This document shows positions 9,246-19,404 of a stretch of DNA of 64,000 nt, piece after piece. The translations under genes were made by a program, and so were the position numbers. Each line of letters starts with the position of its first letter. The stretch's first letter is position 1. Source of the stretch: Legionella anisa (lineage in GTDB: Bacteria; Pseudomonadota; Gammaproteobacteria; Legionellales; Legionellaceae); the NCBI RefSeq assembly GCF_001467525.1, contig NZ_LNXS01000029.1:544627-608626 (forward strand). Reading direction: 5' to 3'. The notes below the pieces were generated by a model. It was not told where the DNA came from, ran no database searches, and saw only the letters and a program-made list of their open reading frames with translations.

Positions 9246-10208
9246 ATGTTAAGTTTAAAAAAAACCACTTTAGCAATTTTAGCTTTAGGTAGCAGTGCAG
9301 TATTTGCTGGCACCATGGGTCCAGTTTGCACTCCAGGTAACGTTACTGTTCCTTGCCCAGCTACTGGATGGAATATCGGCGGACAAGCATTAATTTTACA
9401 AACAATGACCGATAACGATATTTCATTGAATATCGCGAGTACTCCAACAGGTGTTGCAATTAACACTGAACTGGATGCGCAATGGAACTGGGGATTCCAG
9501 ATTGAAGGTTCCTACCATTTCAATACCGGAAACGACATCAATGTGAATTGGTATCACTTGGATACAGGTTGGAATAATCATACATTCGTTCCTGCGTTTG
9601 ATCCAGACACATTAATTGGTTTTGGTCACAAAAACAGATGGGATGCAGTGAACGGTGAGTTCGGTCAATTTGTTGACTTCAGCGCGAACAAGAAAATCCG
9701 TTTCCACGGCGGTTTCCAATTTGCTAGCATCAAGAGAAGTGTTCATGCGTTTGCAACAGACTTCGATGCTGGTATTCCTGACTTTACTGTAGGATTCCGA
9801 GGCGACACTCAGTATAACGGCTTTGGTCCACGTACTGGTATTGACATGAACTACGTATTTGGCAATGGTTTTGGAATTTATGCTAAAGCAGCTGCTGCAG
9901 TATTAGTTGGTTCGCAAAAGCATAATTACAATGTTGACTTCGTTGACCCAGATGGTTCTGTTCCTGTTCTTCCTACCATATTCACTGTTGATGTGAGTGG
10001 AACCAGAACATCAGTCGTTCCAGAGTTAGAAGCTAAGTTAGGTGCTAGCTATGCTTATCCAATAGCGCAAGGTGACTTAATTCTGGATGCTGGATACATG
10101 TGGTTCGACTACATCCATGCGTTGAACACAACTGTATTACCAGTAACTGCAACTGATTTCGCTGCTGCTGGTCCTTACTTTGGTCTGAAGTATATAGGAA
10201 ACATTTAA
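9246..10208 (+). CDS. Legionella major outer membrane protein, copy 1
   Basis: 320 residues. A Sec signal peptide (to about residue 21, SSAVFA|G) is followed by the family hallmark [13 protein letters not shown] with two cysteines, then alternating amphipathic strands ending in an aromatic-rich [12 protein letters not shown]. The family is the cysteine-rich, disulphide cross-linked porin of Legionella (MOMP/OmpS). It forms an outer-membrane channel and is a main surface antigen. By eye it differs from the next gene at only about 20 residues, so this is a recent duplication or a pair kept alike by gene conversion. It has its own promoter. Confidence 0.93.
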   Translation: MLSLKKTTLAILALGSSAVFAGTMGPVCTPGNVTVPCPATGWNIGGQALILQTMTDNDISLNIASTPTGVAINTELDAQWNWGFQIEGSYHFNTGNDINVNWYHLDTGWNNHTFVPAFDPDTLIGFGHKNRWDAVNGEFGQFVDFSANKKIRFHGGFQFASIKRSVHAFATDFDAGIPDFTVGFRGDTQYNGFGPRTGIDMNYVFGNGFGIYAKAAAAVLVGSQKHNYNVDFVDPDGSVPVLPTIFTVDVSGTRTSVVPELEAKLGASYAYPIAQGDLILDAGYMWFDYIHALNTTVLPVTATDFAAAGPYFGLKYIGNI

Positions 10209-10241
10209 TTCGCTATCATTTTAAAAATTTAATCAATACTG

Positions 10242-10270
10242 TTGACTTTATAAGGGTCAGGTAAGATAAT
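10242..10270 (+). promoter_or_regulatory. promoter of the second MOMP gene
   Basis: TTGACT (10242-10247), 17-base spacer, GATAAT (10265-10270). It is 100 bases before the ATG at 10370. Confidence 0.5.
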
Positions 10271-10320
10271 TGAGCAAGGTACGCTCTCGGTATAGAGCGA
10301 ATATGCGTACCGTTGCTCAA
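10270..10320 (+). promoter_or_regulatory. long stem-loop at the 5' end of the second MOMP transcript
   Basis: TTGAGCAAGGTACGC (10270-10284) pairs with GCGTACCGTTGCTCAA (10305-10320), a 15-base-pair stem with one bulged base. It begins at the -10 box and would fill the very start of the transcript. It may protect the mRNA, or end read-through from copy 1, though no strong U-tract follows. Confidence 0.5.
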
Positions 10321-10369
10321 TTTAAAATTGGTAACGAACGGAAATAATAATAAAAAAGTGGAGATAAGC

Positions 10370-11332
10370 ATGTTAAATTTGAAAAAAACAGCGTTAGCTG
10401 TTCTTGCTTTAGGTAGCAGTGCAGTATTCGCTGGTACCATGGGTCCAGTTTGCACCCCAGGTAACGTCACTGTTCCTTGCCCAGCTACTGGATGGAATAT
10501 CGGCGGACAAGCATTAATTTTACAAACAATGACCGATAACGATATTTCATTGGATATCGCTTCTACTCCAACAGGTGTTGCGATTAACACTGAACTGGAT
10601 GCACAATGGAACTGGGGATTCCAGATTGAAGGTTCTTACCATTTCAATACTGGAAACGACATTACTCTGACTTGGTATCACTTGGATACAGGTTGGAACA
10701 ATCATACATTCGTTCCTTCATTTGATCCAGATACATTAATTGGTTTTGGTCATAAGAACAGATGGGATGCAGTGAACGGTGAGTTCGGTCAATTTGTTGA
10801 CTTCAGTGCGAACAAGAAAATCCGTTTCCACGGCGGTTTCCAATTTGCTAGCATCAAGAGAAGTGTTCATGCGTTTGCAACAGACTTCGATGCTGGTATT
10901 CCTGACTTTACTGTAGGATTCAATGGCAGCACTCAGTACAACGGCTTTGGTCCACGTACTGGTATTGACATGAACTACGTATTTGGCAATGGTTTTGGAA
11001 TTTATGCTAAAGCAGCTGCTGCAGTATTAGTTGGTTCGCAAAAGCATGGTTACAATGTTGGTTTCGTTGATCCAGATGATTCTGTTCCTGTTCTTCCTAC
11101 TGTATTCACAGTTGATGTGAGTGGAACTAGAACATCAATCGTTCCAGAATTAGAAGCTAAGTTAGGTGCTAGCTATACTTACGCAATGGCGCAAGGTGAT
11201 TTAACTCTGGATGCTGGATACATGTGGTTCGACTACATCCATGCGTTGAACACAACTGTATTACCAGTAACTTCAACTGACTTCGCTGCTGCTGGTCCTT
11301 ACTTCGGTCTGAAGTATGTAGGAAATGTTTAA
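10370..11332 (+). CDS. Legionella major outer membrane protein, copy 2
   Basis: 320 residues from the ATG at 10370 (GGAGA 5 bases upstream, the same arrangement as copy 1). It is nearly identical to copy 1: the signal peptide, [13 protein letters not shown] and the C-terminal [12 protein letters not shown] are all shared. Differences cluster at a few places that may be surface loops (TLTWYH against NVNWYH; FNGSTQ against [15 protein letters not shown] against VDFVDPDGS). Followed by a rho-independent terminator. Confidence 0.93.
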   Translation: MLNLKKTALAVLALGSSAVFAGTMGPVCTPGNVTVPCPATGWNIGGQALILQTMTDNDISLDIASTPTGVAINTELDAQWNWGFQIEGSYHFNTGNDITLTWYHLDTGWNNHTFVPSFDPDTLIGFGHKNRWDAVNGEFGQFVDFSANKKIRFHGGFQFASIKRSVHAFATDFDAGIPDFTVGFNGSTQYNGFGPRTGIDMNYVFGNGFGIYAKAAAAVLVGSQKHGYNVGFVDPDDSVPVLPTVFTVDVSGTRTSIVPELEAKLGASYTYAMAQGDLTLDAGYMWFDYIHALNTTVLPVTSTDFAAAGPYFGLKYVGNV

Positions 11333-11356
11333 TTTCTTAATTGATTAAGATCTTAT

Positions 11357-11389
11357 GAAAGCCCGTCATTCATGATGGGCTTTTTTTTT
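11357..11389 (+). terminator. rho-independent terminator after MOMP copy 2
   Basis: AAAGCCCGTCATTCATGATGG then GCTTTTTTTTT: a strong GC stem with a nine-T run. Confidence 0.9.
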
Positions 11390-11403
11390 CTAATGGAGTA
11401 TTC

Positions 11404-12366
11404 ATGTTTAAGAAAGCAACTATAGCTGTATTGGGATTGGCAGCAAGTATAGCTACTGCCGGAAGTATGGGGCCAGTTTGTACCCCAGGTAATGTTACCG
11501 TTCCATGTGCGACAAATCTCTGGGACTTCGGTGCGCAAGCACTCTATTTAAGATCGGTTTATGGTGCTGAGAAAGCATTTCAATTTGGTACAGCGCCTTT
11601 AAATAAAGAATTAAAAAATGACTGGAACTGGGGGTATTTTTTAGAAGGTTCCTACCATTTTAATACGAGAAATGATATTACTATCAACTGGATGCACTTC
11701 AGTACATCTGCAGGACCAACTGAGCTTTTTGGATCTTTAACTATCCCTGCAGCAAATGTTCCACTGATACCTGCTCCATTTGAATTCATTAACCGAAATA
11801 GAATCGATCAAGTTAACGTAGTGATGGGACAACATACTGATTTCAGTATAAGAAAAAAGATACGTTTCTACGCTGGTTTACAATATGCAAACATACAATC
11901 AACCGGGGATAATTATTATATAACAAGTATTGTTCCTTCACTTGCTAGTAACCCATTTAGCAAATTTGACAATACTGACTATAAAGGGATTGGACCGGTA
12001 GCTGGAATTAATTATGCATATTACATTACAGACTCATTAAGCGTTACTGCAAATGGAGGTGGCTCCATTCTCTATGGGACAAATCGTTATCACGCCGGTT
12101 TTGTCTTCACCCCACTTCACGCTATTGTTGAGCAAGTATCGTTACGCAAAAATGCTATTGTTCCAAGCTTGGAAGCAAAACTTGGTGTAAATTATGCCCA
12201 TGCTACTCCTATAGGTCTTGCTAATATTCAAGTAGGTTACCAAGTGGTCAATTATTTTCATGTATTGGAAGAGCAAATACTCCCTAATTTATTTGGTCCC
12301 GTTCGCGCAGTAGATTATGGTGTTTATGGTCCATACTTTGGTTTGAAGTTAATCAGCAACGCATAA
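11404..12366 (+). CDS. Legionella MOMP-family porin, diverged copy 3
   Basis: 320 residues. It has a signal peptide (ASIATA|G), the same [13 protein letters not shown] hallmark and the C-terminal GPYFGLKLISNA, but the strands and loops between are much diverged from copies 1 and 2. It sits 15 bases after the copy 2 terminator with TAATGGAG before the ATG, so it is either fed by read-through or has a promoter inside the terminator region. A clear terminator follows. Confidence 0.88.
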   Translation: MFKKATIAVLGLAASIATAGSMGPVCTPGNVTVPCATNLWDFGAQALYLRSVYGAEKAFQFGTAPLNKELKNDWNWGYFLEGSYHFNTRNDITINWMHFSTSAGPTELFGSLTIPAANVPLIPAPFEFINRNRIDQVNVVMGQHTDFSIRKKIRFYAGLQYANIQSTGDNYYITSIVPSLASNPFSKFDNTDYKGIGPVAGINYAYYITDSLSVTANGGGSILYGTNRYHAGFVFTPLHAIVEQVSLRKNAIVPSLEAKLGVNYAHATPIGLANIQVGYQVVNYFHVLEEQILPNLFGPVRAVDYGVYGPYFGLKLISNA

Positions 12367-12390
12367 TCAACCGTCATATCTCTGTTTTTT

Positions 12391-12420
12391 AAGCCCATAC
12401 CTTGCTATGGGCTTTTTTTA
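12391..12420 (+). terminator. rho-independent terminator after MOMP copy 3
   Basis: AAGCCCATACCTTGCTATGG then GCTTTTTTTA: an 8-9 bp stem followed by seven T. Confidence 0.88.
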
Positions 12421-12542
12421 TACAAATAAGGTTACAAAATTTAAGCAAATTTATAAAAAAGAGGCTAGCCACTCCCTGTTTACCAAGTTATAATTTTCTG
12501 CCATTCCGATGTGGAAGTAAAAATAATGAACAGGAGTACCGC

Positions 12543-14147
12543 ATGCAGTATAAAAAAATAATATTGGCCCTAGTCTGTTTATCATCGCCACTCTATGCGG
12601 AACATGATCAACAGTTGCAACGTCAAATCGCTCGTCTACAAAAACAAGCACAACAATTACAATCTCAATTAGATACATTACAAAAAGAAATGGTTTCTCG
12701 AAAAGTGAAACATTCGAGCAATCCGGTCAAAAGGGAGGCAAAAAAACAAGAGCCAAAGGCTCGTGTAAAACATGGAAAAAAACATGAACATGACCAAGTC
12801 AAGCAAGATAACATGGTCAGATATCATTCATCAACGGTGACGGTACATACTCCAGAAGAACATCCAGAGTCAGTAGGATTTTATCCAACCGCTTTAGTGG
12901 CTGATGGGCGGGTGGTTACTTATGTTGCGGGCACACCGGTCGTCGCTTCTCCATATTTGGGAGATAGACCCGCGTTTGATGGGTCGGATTACATTGTTAA
13001 TATCTCGAGTATTAATCGCGACATCCGTTTGATGCAACAACGTCGAAGATTATACAGAACATATCGGAATATGGGCTACCCAATTCCAAACAGGCCCATC
13101 ATTGCGTTAAGCGGTAAAGCCGAACCAGTTGGTATGCTCAATAGTGATTATGTTGGGGGGACAAATGTTGATTTAACCCTAGGCTCAAGTGAGCTGGATG
13201 TTGCTGCTGCGTTAAACCAAAATGTTGAGGCCTACATAGCAATCGCATATGATTCAAGCCCGCCGGAGGTTGGTCCAAGAATTAATAATTCTGCATTTAA
13301 CCTCAATATGGGCTTTGTTAATATCGGTAATTTGGACAAAACACCATTTTATTTTACTGCAGGTCAGTTGTATGTGCCTTTTGGCCGTTATTCCAGTTCG
13401 ATGATCAGTTCCCCATTAACTTTAGATATGGCTCGTACTAAAACAAGGCCTTTCATAATAGGCTATAAGTCTCAAGAAGATACAGGACCATTTGTTTCAA
13501 CCTACATTTATCGAAGTGATACCATGCTGGGAAGAGCTGGAGTTGGCGGTGTGAATGGAGGTTATGTCTTTGGATTTGACAAAATGAGTGGTGAAATAGG
13601 CGCAAGTTACATCAGTTCAATTAATGATGCAGCTGGCATGCAAAATACTGCAGCGAACCCCGGAACTTTTGGCGGGTTCGGCTCCTTACTCAATGGAAAT
13701 GAACTTGTGCGTAAAACGGAAGCTGTGGATGTACACGGTAATATGGCTTACGATCGATTTAACTTTGCTGCGGAATGGGTTGGAACCATCGAGGCATTTA
13801 GAGCTCAGGATTTGAGTTTTAATGGTCATGGTGCAAAACCCCAAGCATTACAAACAGAAGTCGATATGACATTTAGGGTATTCAATAGACCTGCGTCTGT
13901 TGGTGTTGGCTATCAAAGGACTCGAGAAGCGCTTGCACTAAATTTACCAGAACACCGATTTATTGGGGTATTTAACATTTCTATTTGGAAAGATACTGTA
14001 GAAAGTATTGAATACCGACATGAAATTGATTATGGATCCAATGATTTTGCCAACGGCGCTGCACCTCCTGGCCTTGTAAATGCACCGACAATAGGAACTG
14101 GAGGTACTGCGGATACAGTTGCTGCACAAATAGGTGTTTATTTCTAA
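12543..14147 (+). CDS. LbtU-family porin-like outer membrane protein
   Basis: 534 residues from the ATG at 12543 (ACAGGAG upstream); the longer open frame from 12402 begins inside the terminator and is rejected. A signal peptide (LSSPLYA|E) is followed by a coiled coil (about 20-50, QLQRQIARLQKQAQQL), a Lys/His-rich linker, then a large beta-barrel ending in Phe (AAQIGVYF). The layout, coiled coil plus 16-strand-like barrel without a TonB plug, is that of LbtU, the Legionella legiobactin uptake porin. The genus carries several paralogs, so the substrate of this one is not settled. Confidence 0.75.
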   Translation: MQYKKIILALVCLSSPLYAEHDQQLQRQIARLQKQAQQLQSQLDTLQKEMVSRKVKHSSNPVKREAKKQEPKARVKHGKKHEHDQVKQDNMVRYHSSTVTVHTPEEHPESVGFYPTALVADGRVVTYVAGTPVVASPYLGDRPAFDGSDYIVNISSINRDIRLMQQRRRLYRTYRNMGYPIPNRPIIALSGKAEPVGMLNSDYVGGTNVDLTLGSSELDVAAALNQNVEAYIAIAYDSSPPEVGPRINNSAFNLNMGFVNIGNLDKTPFYFTAGQLYVPFGRYSSSMISSPLTLDMARTKTRPFIIGYKSQEDTGPFVSTYIYRSDTMLGRAGVGGVNGGYVFGFDKMSGEIGASYISSINDAAGMQNTAANPGTFGGFGSLLNGNELVRKTEAVDVHGNMAYDRFNFAAEWVGTIEAFRAQDLSFNGHGAKPQALQTEVDMTFRVFNRPASVGVGYQRTREALALNLPEHRFIGVFNISIWKDTVESIEYRHEIDYGSNDFANGAAPPGLVNAPTIGTGGTADTVAAQIGVYF

Positions 14148-14340
14148 AAACGATCGCTCGGGATCTGAAGTAGCCTGATGAAGCAACTGTCTTGAGCACA
14201 TCTCTACCTATCCCCCGCGAGCAAGTCGTGGGGGGCGGGACGTAGGAGTAGAGCAGTAGTTGCTCACAATGAATGAGTAATAAGTTATGCAAATTGTGCT
14301 ATCTTTTATCATATAACGTATTTTCGTAAAGGAAAGGAGC

Positions 14341-15705
14341 ATGTGTAAATCGTACAGCATGCCAAAGTCCGTATTTACACCTCCAAGCTGGAACATATTT
14401 TTATCACGGTTCGGTGTATTGCTTATTCTTTTATTCATTTATACCGCCAATTCTTACGCAGCAAAAGTTATCGAACTTCAAATAAAAGGAGCAATCGGGC
14501 CTGCCACAGCAGATTATATTATTCGTAATATTGATAATGCACAAAATGCAGATTTAATTCTGATTACTCTTGATACGCCAGGTGGACTCGATGAGTCTAC
14601 ACGCGCAATTATTCAAAAGTTTTTATCATCGAATGTTCCTATAGTGACTTATGTCAGTCCAAATGGCGCACGTGCTGCGAGCGCGGGAACTTACTTACTC
14701 TACGCCAGTACTTTGGCAGCTATGGCACCTGGCACTCAATTAGGCGCTGCAAGTCCAGTTAACATCGCTATGACTGGTTTTGCGGATGAAACCAAATCGG
14801 ATAAGCAGACAACTATGGAGAAAAAAATTACGAATGATGCAGTGGCAACCTTGAGGGCCCTGGCACAATTGAGGGGGCGTAATCCAGATTTCGCACAAAA
14901 GGCAGTTTTGAACTCTGAGACTCTAACTTCTACAGAGGCCTTAAAGGAGGGAGTTATTAACTATGTTGCGCGCGATGTGAACGATTTACTTTCACAGTTG
15001 AATGGCATATCAGTAATGCAAAACAATCAAAAAATAACACTTAACACCAGTAATGCGCACATAGAATTAGTTGAGCCTGATTGGCGCACACGATTTTTAT
15101 CAATAATTACTAATCCAACGGTTGCTTATCTCCTTCTGTTACTGGGGATATATGGTATTTTCTTCGAACTGGTTAACCCAGGTAATATATTACCTGGAGT
15201 AATTGGTACCATATCAATGTGTATTGCGCTCTATGCGTTGCAATTATTACCAATAAGTTATGCGGGTTTCTTCCTAATTATATTGGGTATTGGTTTTATT
15301 ATTGCGGAAGCATTTGTACCTGCATACGGTTCTTTAGGTATCGGAGGTACCATCGCGTTTATCATCGGATCCATTATGTTAATTGATAGTGACAATCAGA
15401 CATATCAAATAGCATGGTCGGCAATCGGAGCAATGGCTTTAGTGAATATTATTTTCTTTGTGATCATTCTTGGGATGGCAGTAAAAGCGAGACGACAAAG
15501 TGTTAAACATGGTTTAATTGTTTTGATAGGAGCCCAAGGCCGTACGCTTGGTGACATTAATCCAGATGGGCAGGCATTTATTCGTGGTGAGATTTGGAGT
15601 GTACACTCGAAAAAGTTTATAGCAGGTAAAAAGCAAATAAAAGTAATCGGAACCTCAGGACTCGTGTTAGAAATTGAAGAAGATTTAGGTAATCAAGGAG
15701 GGTAA
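14341..15705 (+). CDS. NfeD-family membrane serine protease
   Basis: 454 residues. After an N-terminal signal or membrane segment (residues 20-40) comes a ClpP/SppA-class protease domain with [13 protein letters not shown] and the catalytic-serine loop [12 protein letters not shown]; then four or so membrane helices (about 255-375) and a C-terminal OB-fold (NfeDC) domain. The start at 14341 has AAAGGA seven bases upstream. It ends one base before the slipin start, so the pair is translationally linked. Long NfeD proteins cut the hydrophobic C-terminus of their partner stomatin; the pair is thought to act in membrane quality control. Confidence 0.9.
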   Translation: MCKSYSMPKSVFTPPSWNIFLSRFGVLLILLFIYTANSYAAKVIELQIKGAIGPATADYIIRNIDNAQNADLILITLDTPGGLDESTRAIIQKFLSSNVPIVTYVSPNGARAASAGTYLLYASTLAAMAPGTQLGAASPVNIAMTGFADETKSDKQTTMEKKITNDAVATLRALAQLRGRNPDFAQKAVLNSETLTSTEALKEGVINYVARDVNDLLSQLNGISVMQNNQKITLNTSNAHIELVEPDWRTRFLSIITNPTVAYLLLLLGIYGIFFELVNPGNILPGVIGTISMCIALYALQLLPISYAGFFLIILGIGFIIAEAFVPAYGSLGIGGTIAFIIGSIMLIDSDNQTYQIAWSAIGAMALVNIIFFVIILGMAVKARRQSVKHGLIVLIGAQGRTLGDINPDGQAFIRGEIWSVHSKKFIAGKKQIKVIGTSGLVLEIEEDLGNQGG

Positions 15706-15706
15706 A

Positions 15707-16462
15707 ATGGGACCTTTTTTCACAGTAATCATCATTGCAATCGTGTTGCTTTTGATATCGGCAATTAAAGTGTTTAGAGAATATGAACGTGGTGTCGTAT
15801 TCATGTTAGGACGCTTCTGGAAAGTTAAAGGACCTGGTTTGGTACTTATTATTCCAGTGATCCAACAAGTGGTACGGGTCGATTTACGAACTATAGTTAT
15901 GGATGTCCCAAGTCAAGATGTAATATCTAAAGATAACGTTTCAGTAAGGGTGAATGCGGTTTTATATTTTCGAGTTGTGGTACCAGAAAATGCAATTATT
16001 CAAGTTGAAAATTACTACGAAGCAACCAGTCAATTAGCACAAACGACACTCCGTTCTGTATTAGGACAACATGAGTTGGATGAAATGCTTTCCGAACGTG
16101 AACGATTAAACAGCGACGTACAAAAAATATTGGATTCACAAACAGATAACTGGGGAATCAAAGTTGCTAATGTCGAAATTAAACGTGTGGATTTGGATGA
16201 AAGCATGATCCGTGCGATTGCGAGACAGGCTGAAGCAGAACGCGAACGACGCGCTAAAGTGATTCATGCCGAAGGGGAGTTGCAGGCATCAGCAAAATTA
16301 CTGCAAGCGTCACAAGTTCTGGCACAACAACCCCAGGCAATGCAATTACGTTATTTGCAAACATTAGCCGCTATAGCAAGTAACAATAACTCAACTATTG
16401 TTTTCCCAATGCCAATGGAGTTAGGTGATATTTTATCCAGTATGGCTCAAAAGAAAAAATAG
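15707..16462 (+). CDS. slipin (stomatin-like SPFH protein)
   Basis: 251 residues. One N-terminal membrane helix (about 2-20) is followed by an SPFH/band-7 domain ([45 protein letters not shown]) and an Ala/Glu-rich coiled coil (about 165-215). AGGAGGG lies just before the ATG, inside the end of nfeD. It is the usual partner and substrate of the upstream NfeD protease. Confidence 0.93.
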   Translation: MGPFFTVIIIAIVLLLISAIKVFREYERGVVFMLGRFWKVKGPGLVLIIPVIQQVVRVDLRTIVMDVPSQDVISKDNVSVRVNAVLYFRVVVPENAIIQVENYYEATSQLAQTTLRSVLGQHELDEMLSERERLNSDVQKILDSQTDNWGIKVANVEIKRVDLDESMIRAIARQAEAERERRAKVIHAEGELQASAKLLQASQVLAQQPQAMQLRYLQTLAAIASNNNSTIVFPMPMELGDILSSMAQKKK

Positions 16463-16530
16463 TTGAAATTTATAAAATACACGCGGGTTCACCTTGGGGA
16501 GTTGGCGGATACAGCGTGAGGGACAGTGAG

Positions 16531-16562
16531 CACAGCCCGGGAATGCGATAATCCCGGGTTAC
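16531..16562. repeat. worn copy of the CCTGGGTGCAGC repeat
   Basis: CAGCCCGGGAATGCG ... ATCCCGGGTTAC keeps the central CCCGGG pair only. It lies between the convergent slipin and JmjC-like genes. Confidence 0.45.
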
Positions 16563-16600
16563 AATCTTTTAGCCATAGAGCATGTTCTCCAAGCATGGAG

Positions 16601-17551
16601 CTAAAAAATTCTACGTGGCTTTAATATTAAGGAAATTTTACTAAGAATGCTTATTGTAGGCAGAAGAACTATATAAGAAGCAAATTCAATTATTTTAAAT
16701 AAATACTTTTTTTTGCCTTCTGCCAAAGCATAATTTCGACTAAATCTTTCAAATAAAGGCCAATCAGAAATTTTAAATCCGTTTGGGGATTTATATCCTA
16801 TGAAAAAGTAACCAGTAAAATACCCATAAAACTGTAAGAGTTTATTAGGGTAAAAAATATAGGAAGCTGCGGCTGAGGCATCAAGGTAGGTAGTATAATG
16901 CCAACAGTTTTTAGGCAAAAATAACATATCCCCGCGTTCAAGAGTGACGTCATAACCTTCTGCTTGGTTTAATTTTGGAAATTGTTTGCATAACAAATCC
17001 ATGGGTTGGCCAAATTCTACTAAGCTGTCGCCAACGAAAGGAAGCTTATAAATATATTTACTTTGATCTTTAGTAAATAATAATAATTGTTTTCTTCCGC
17101 TTAAGCATAAATGAAGATTGCAGCAATGTTCTCTATCAAAGTGTATTTCTGTATGAGCTCCCTTACCACCAAAAAAATAAATAACTTTCAATCTCTTGTT
17201 AAAGTATCTTGGTCGGAATGGAATTTTTTGCCACAGTGGTACATGCCTTTCTATCGCTTCAGAGTATTGCCTGGGAAAACTTTGGCCAAAAATTCTATAG
17301 GGCATATTATTTTTTATTTGTGACATGACCGTTGTAAAATCACCACGTTGGTGTGATTGCCAACAATCATTTTCATACATATCATAGGTTATTATGCCTT
17401 CAAGAAGATCTTTAAAATAATCTAAAGTAAACTTATCAGTAAAATTTTTTATTTTTATTAAGATAGGCTCCTTTGATTGATAAAGAAGTCGTTTAATATA
17501 TTCTTCTTGTCCATATTCATATTCTACTTCTTGTATTTTTTTTATTTTCAT
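16601..17551 (-). CDS. cupin-like / JmjC-type Fe(II) 2-oxoglutarate oxygenase
   Basis: 316 residues. A JmjC/cupin_8 core is seen: TEIHFDREHCCNLH holds the iron-binding HxD, and RGDMLFLPKNCWHYTTYL the distal His; RKQLLLF lies between, as in FIH-type hydroxylases. The C-terminal 80 residues are hydrophobic and aromatic, with a likely membrane-seeking segment (YIVLLPTISILSKISLI). Its ATG overlaps the stop of the upstream methyltransferase by four bases (ATGA). The two genes are more AT-rich than their neighbours. Members of this family hydroxylate proteins or small molecules; the substrate is unknown. Confidence 0.75.
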   Translation of the reverse strand: MKIKKIQEVEYEYGQEEYIKRLLYQSKEPILIKIKNFTDKFTLDYFKDLLEGIITYDMYENDCWQSHQRGDFTTVMSQIKNNMPYRIFGQSFPRQYSEAIERHVPLWQKIPFRPRYFNKRLKVIYFFGGKGAHTEIHFDREHCCNLHLCLSGRKQLLLFTKDQSKYIYKLPFVGDSLVEFGQPMDLLCKQFPKLNQAEGYDVTLERGDMLFLPKNCWHYTTYLDASAAASYIFYPNKLLQFYGYFTGYFFIGYKSPNGFKISDWPLFERFSRNYALAEGKKKYLFKIIEFASYIVLLPTISILSKISLILKPRRIF

Positions 17552-18525
17552 TTCTTAACTTTTTGAATAAAATAATAAAAATAATATTTTTTACCCCAAA
17601 ATCTGTCTCTTCGAGTATTTTTCACAATGTAACGAAGCACAGGATTTTTAAACCTAATTTTCCACCATGGAAGAAATATTAATCCTAAAACAGCAGCAAT
17701 CTCTTGAAGTTTGTAAAAGTCATTCCCAGCTAAATACAGGGCGTTTTTATAGAAAGTTTCTTCATTTACAATTAACCGTTGATAGAGAGAAGCTTGAACC
17801 CACTTAGTAATATTTACTTTTTGAATTATTTTTAATTTATCATTCTTCTTAATAAATCGTTCTAATTTAGTTGATTGATCTTTATCTCTAAAATAATGGT
17901 CTGCATAACAAAAAAATCCCCCTAAAGATAGGACACGTTCAACTTCAGAAAAGAAATCTTCAATTCTGGGATAAAGATGAGAACTTTCAAGATTGATAAC
18001 AATATCAAAGCATTCATTGCCTAGGGGTAAATTTTCTGCATCAGATTGAATGTAATTCACTTTGTCTTGTTTGTAGAAATGGCGATTGGAATTCATTACT
18101 AATCGATTAACCAGGTCGATACCTAAGGCATAGTCAGTTTTTAGTAACTCCGAACTTGCTTTAAGACCAAGACCATTGCCACAACCTATCTCAAGTAATC
18201 GCTTATTAAAAAATTGCATCTTGATTAATGGTCTTATTAATGAATAAAGAAGTAATTGCGAATAAATATCTTGCACCTCAGAGATTGCAGAAAAATCAAA
18301 ATTTAATTGTTTGTATTCTTCATAGATTTTTTTATTCCATAATCCTGCATTCAAAAATATTTTATTATGATGCCATTGGCCTAAAGTATTATAACTATCT
18401 TGAATCAGTTGTTTAATTAATTTGATTTCTGAAGGGTCTAGGTAGTAACGCCTCATTACAAAATCAATTTGTTTGGCAGCATGACTATAACTTTTGAGTT
18501 CTTCATCCATTTGGCTAACAAGCAC
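17548..18525 (-). CDS. class I SAM-dependent methyltransferase
   Basis: 325 residues from a GTG at 18525; an ATG at 18510 (MDEELKSY) is an equal candidate as neither has a good ribosome-binding site. Motif I is LLEIGCGNGLGLKAS, the acidic loop ALGIDLVN, motif II YIQSDAENLPLGNECFDIVINLESSHLYP and motif III ERVLSLGGFFCYAD. The ESSHLYP pattern recalls small-molecule or lipid O-methyltransferases of the phthiotriol/Coq type. Co-translated with the JmjC-like oxygenase. Product unknown. Confidence 0.78.
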   Translation of the reverse strand: MLVSQMDEELKSYSHAAKQIDFVMRRYYLDPSEIKLIKQLIQDSYNTLGQWHHNKIFLNAGLWNKKIYEEYKQLNFDFSAISEVQDIYSQLLLYSLIRPLIKMQFFNKRLLEIGCGNGLGLKASSELLKTDYALGIDLVNRLVMNSNRHFYKQDKVNYIQSDAENLPLGNECFDIVINLESSHLYPRIEDFFSEVERVLSLGGFFCYADHYFRDKDQSTKLERFIKKNDKLKIIQKVNITKWVQASLYQRLIVNEETFYKNALYLAGNDFYKLQEIAAVLGLIFLPWWKIRFKNPVLRYIVKNTRRDRFWGKKYYFYYFIQKVKK

Positions 18526-18689
18526 TTATGCAATTTATATCATTAAGTATAAACAATTTTATTAAAAAGCGTGTTACGTATTTAGCTCGCAGAAATTATG
18601 TATCATTTAGAGTAATATCAATACAATCTTTCGTTTGTCTAACTTTTATGGTAGAACACTCATTTTGAAGACTTCATGGGGTTTTTATT

Positions 18690-19256
18690 GTGTCGATTAA
18701 ATCAGATAGATGGATAGAAAAAATGGCGCTTGAACATGGAATGATATCTCCATTTCAACCCGGACAAGTGCGTGAAAATGACAATGGAAGGATTATTTCA
18801 TACGGTGTATCCAGTTATGGGTATGATGTTCGTTGTTCTAATGAATTTAAAATTTTCACTAATATTAATTCTGCTATTGTGGATCCGAAAGCTTTTGATG
18901 AAAACAGCTTTGTTGATGTGCAATCCGATGTGTGTATTATTCCTCCCAACTCTTTTGCATTAGCAAGAACAGTAGAATATTTTCGTATTCCACGGAATAT
19001 TCTGACTATTTGCCTTGGTAAATCGACTTATGCGCGTTGTGGCATTATTGTTAATGTGACTCCTTTGGAACCCGAGTGGGAAGGTCATGTTACTTTGGAG
19101 TTTTCGAACACGACTACATTGCCCGCCAAAATTTATGCGCATGAAGGCGTTGCGCAAATGCTATTTTTAGAAGCCACTGAAATTTGTGCTGTTTCGTATC
19201 GAGATCGCAATGGAAAATATCAGGGACAAACAGGGGTTACCTTACCTCGTACTTGA
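18690..19256 (+). CDS. dcd: dCTP deaminase
   Basis: 188 residues from a GTG start (GGGG eight bases upstream). [16 protein letters not shown] and [31 protein letters not shown] carry the conserved Ser/Arg and the catalytic Glu of the trimeric dUTPase-fold deaminase, and GVAQMLFLE the closing part. It makes dUTP from dCTP, feeding dTMP synthesis. Stands alone; followed by a palindromic repeat. Confidence 0.96.
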   Translation: MSIKSDRWIEKMALEHGMISPFQPGQVRENDNGRIISYGVSSYGYDVRCSNEFKIFTNINSAIVDPKAFDENSFVDVQSDVCIIPPNSFALARTVEYFRIPRNILTICLGKSTYARCGIIVNVTPLEPEWEGHVTLEFSNTTTLPAKIYAHEGVAQMLFLEATEICAVSYRDRNGKYQGQTGVTLPRT

Positions 19257-19286
19257 ATTAGATAATAAGAAATAAATTTTATAACT

Positions 19287-19377
19287 GTAGCCTGGGTGCA
19301 GCGCAGCGAAACCCGAGTCATGGGAGCCTGTTTTTTTCATCCATAACCCGGGTTACGGCTTTGCCTTCCCCAGGCTA
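19287..19377. repeat. CCTGGGTGCAGC palindromic repeat, full but worn
   Basis: GTAGCCTGGGTGCAGC on the left and CTTCCCCAGGCTA on the right, with the central ACCCGAG / ACCCGGG pair. Lies between the convergent dcd and ihfB genes. Confidence 0.8.
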
Positions 19378-19404
19378 AGAGATAAGATAAAAAGTAAACT
19401 TATT

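Noticed and set aside
9206..9466. Open frame antisense to MOMP copy 1, and a similar one at 10216-10590
   Set aside because: They mirror each other only because the MOMP genes are duplicated; no ribosome-binding site and no known motif.
9246..11332. CRISPR or tandem repeat array suggested by the long near-identical stretches
   Set aside because: The similarity is between two full-length coding genes, not short spaced repeats; no array was seen anywhere.
12402..12542. N-terminal extension of the LbtU-like protein
   Set aside because: It begins inside the terminator of MOMP copy 3, has no signal peptide, and the ATG at 12543 has a good site and a signal peptide.
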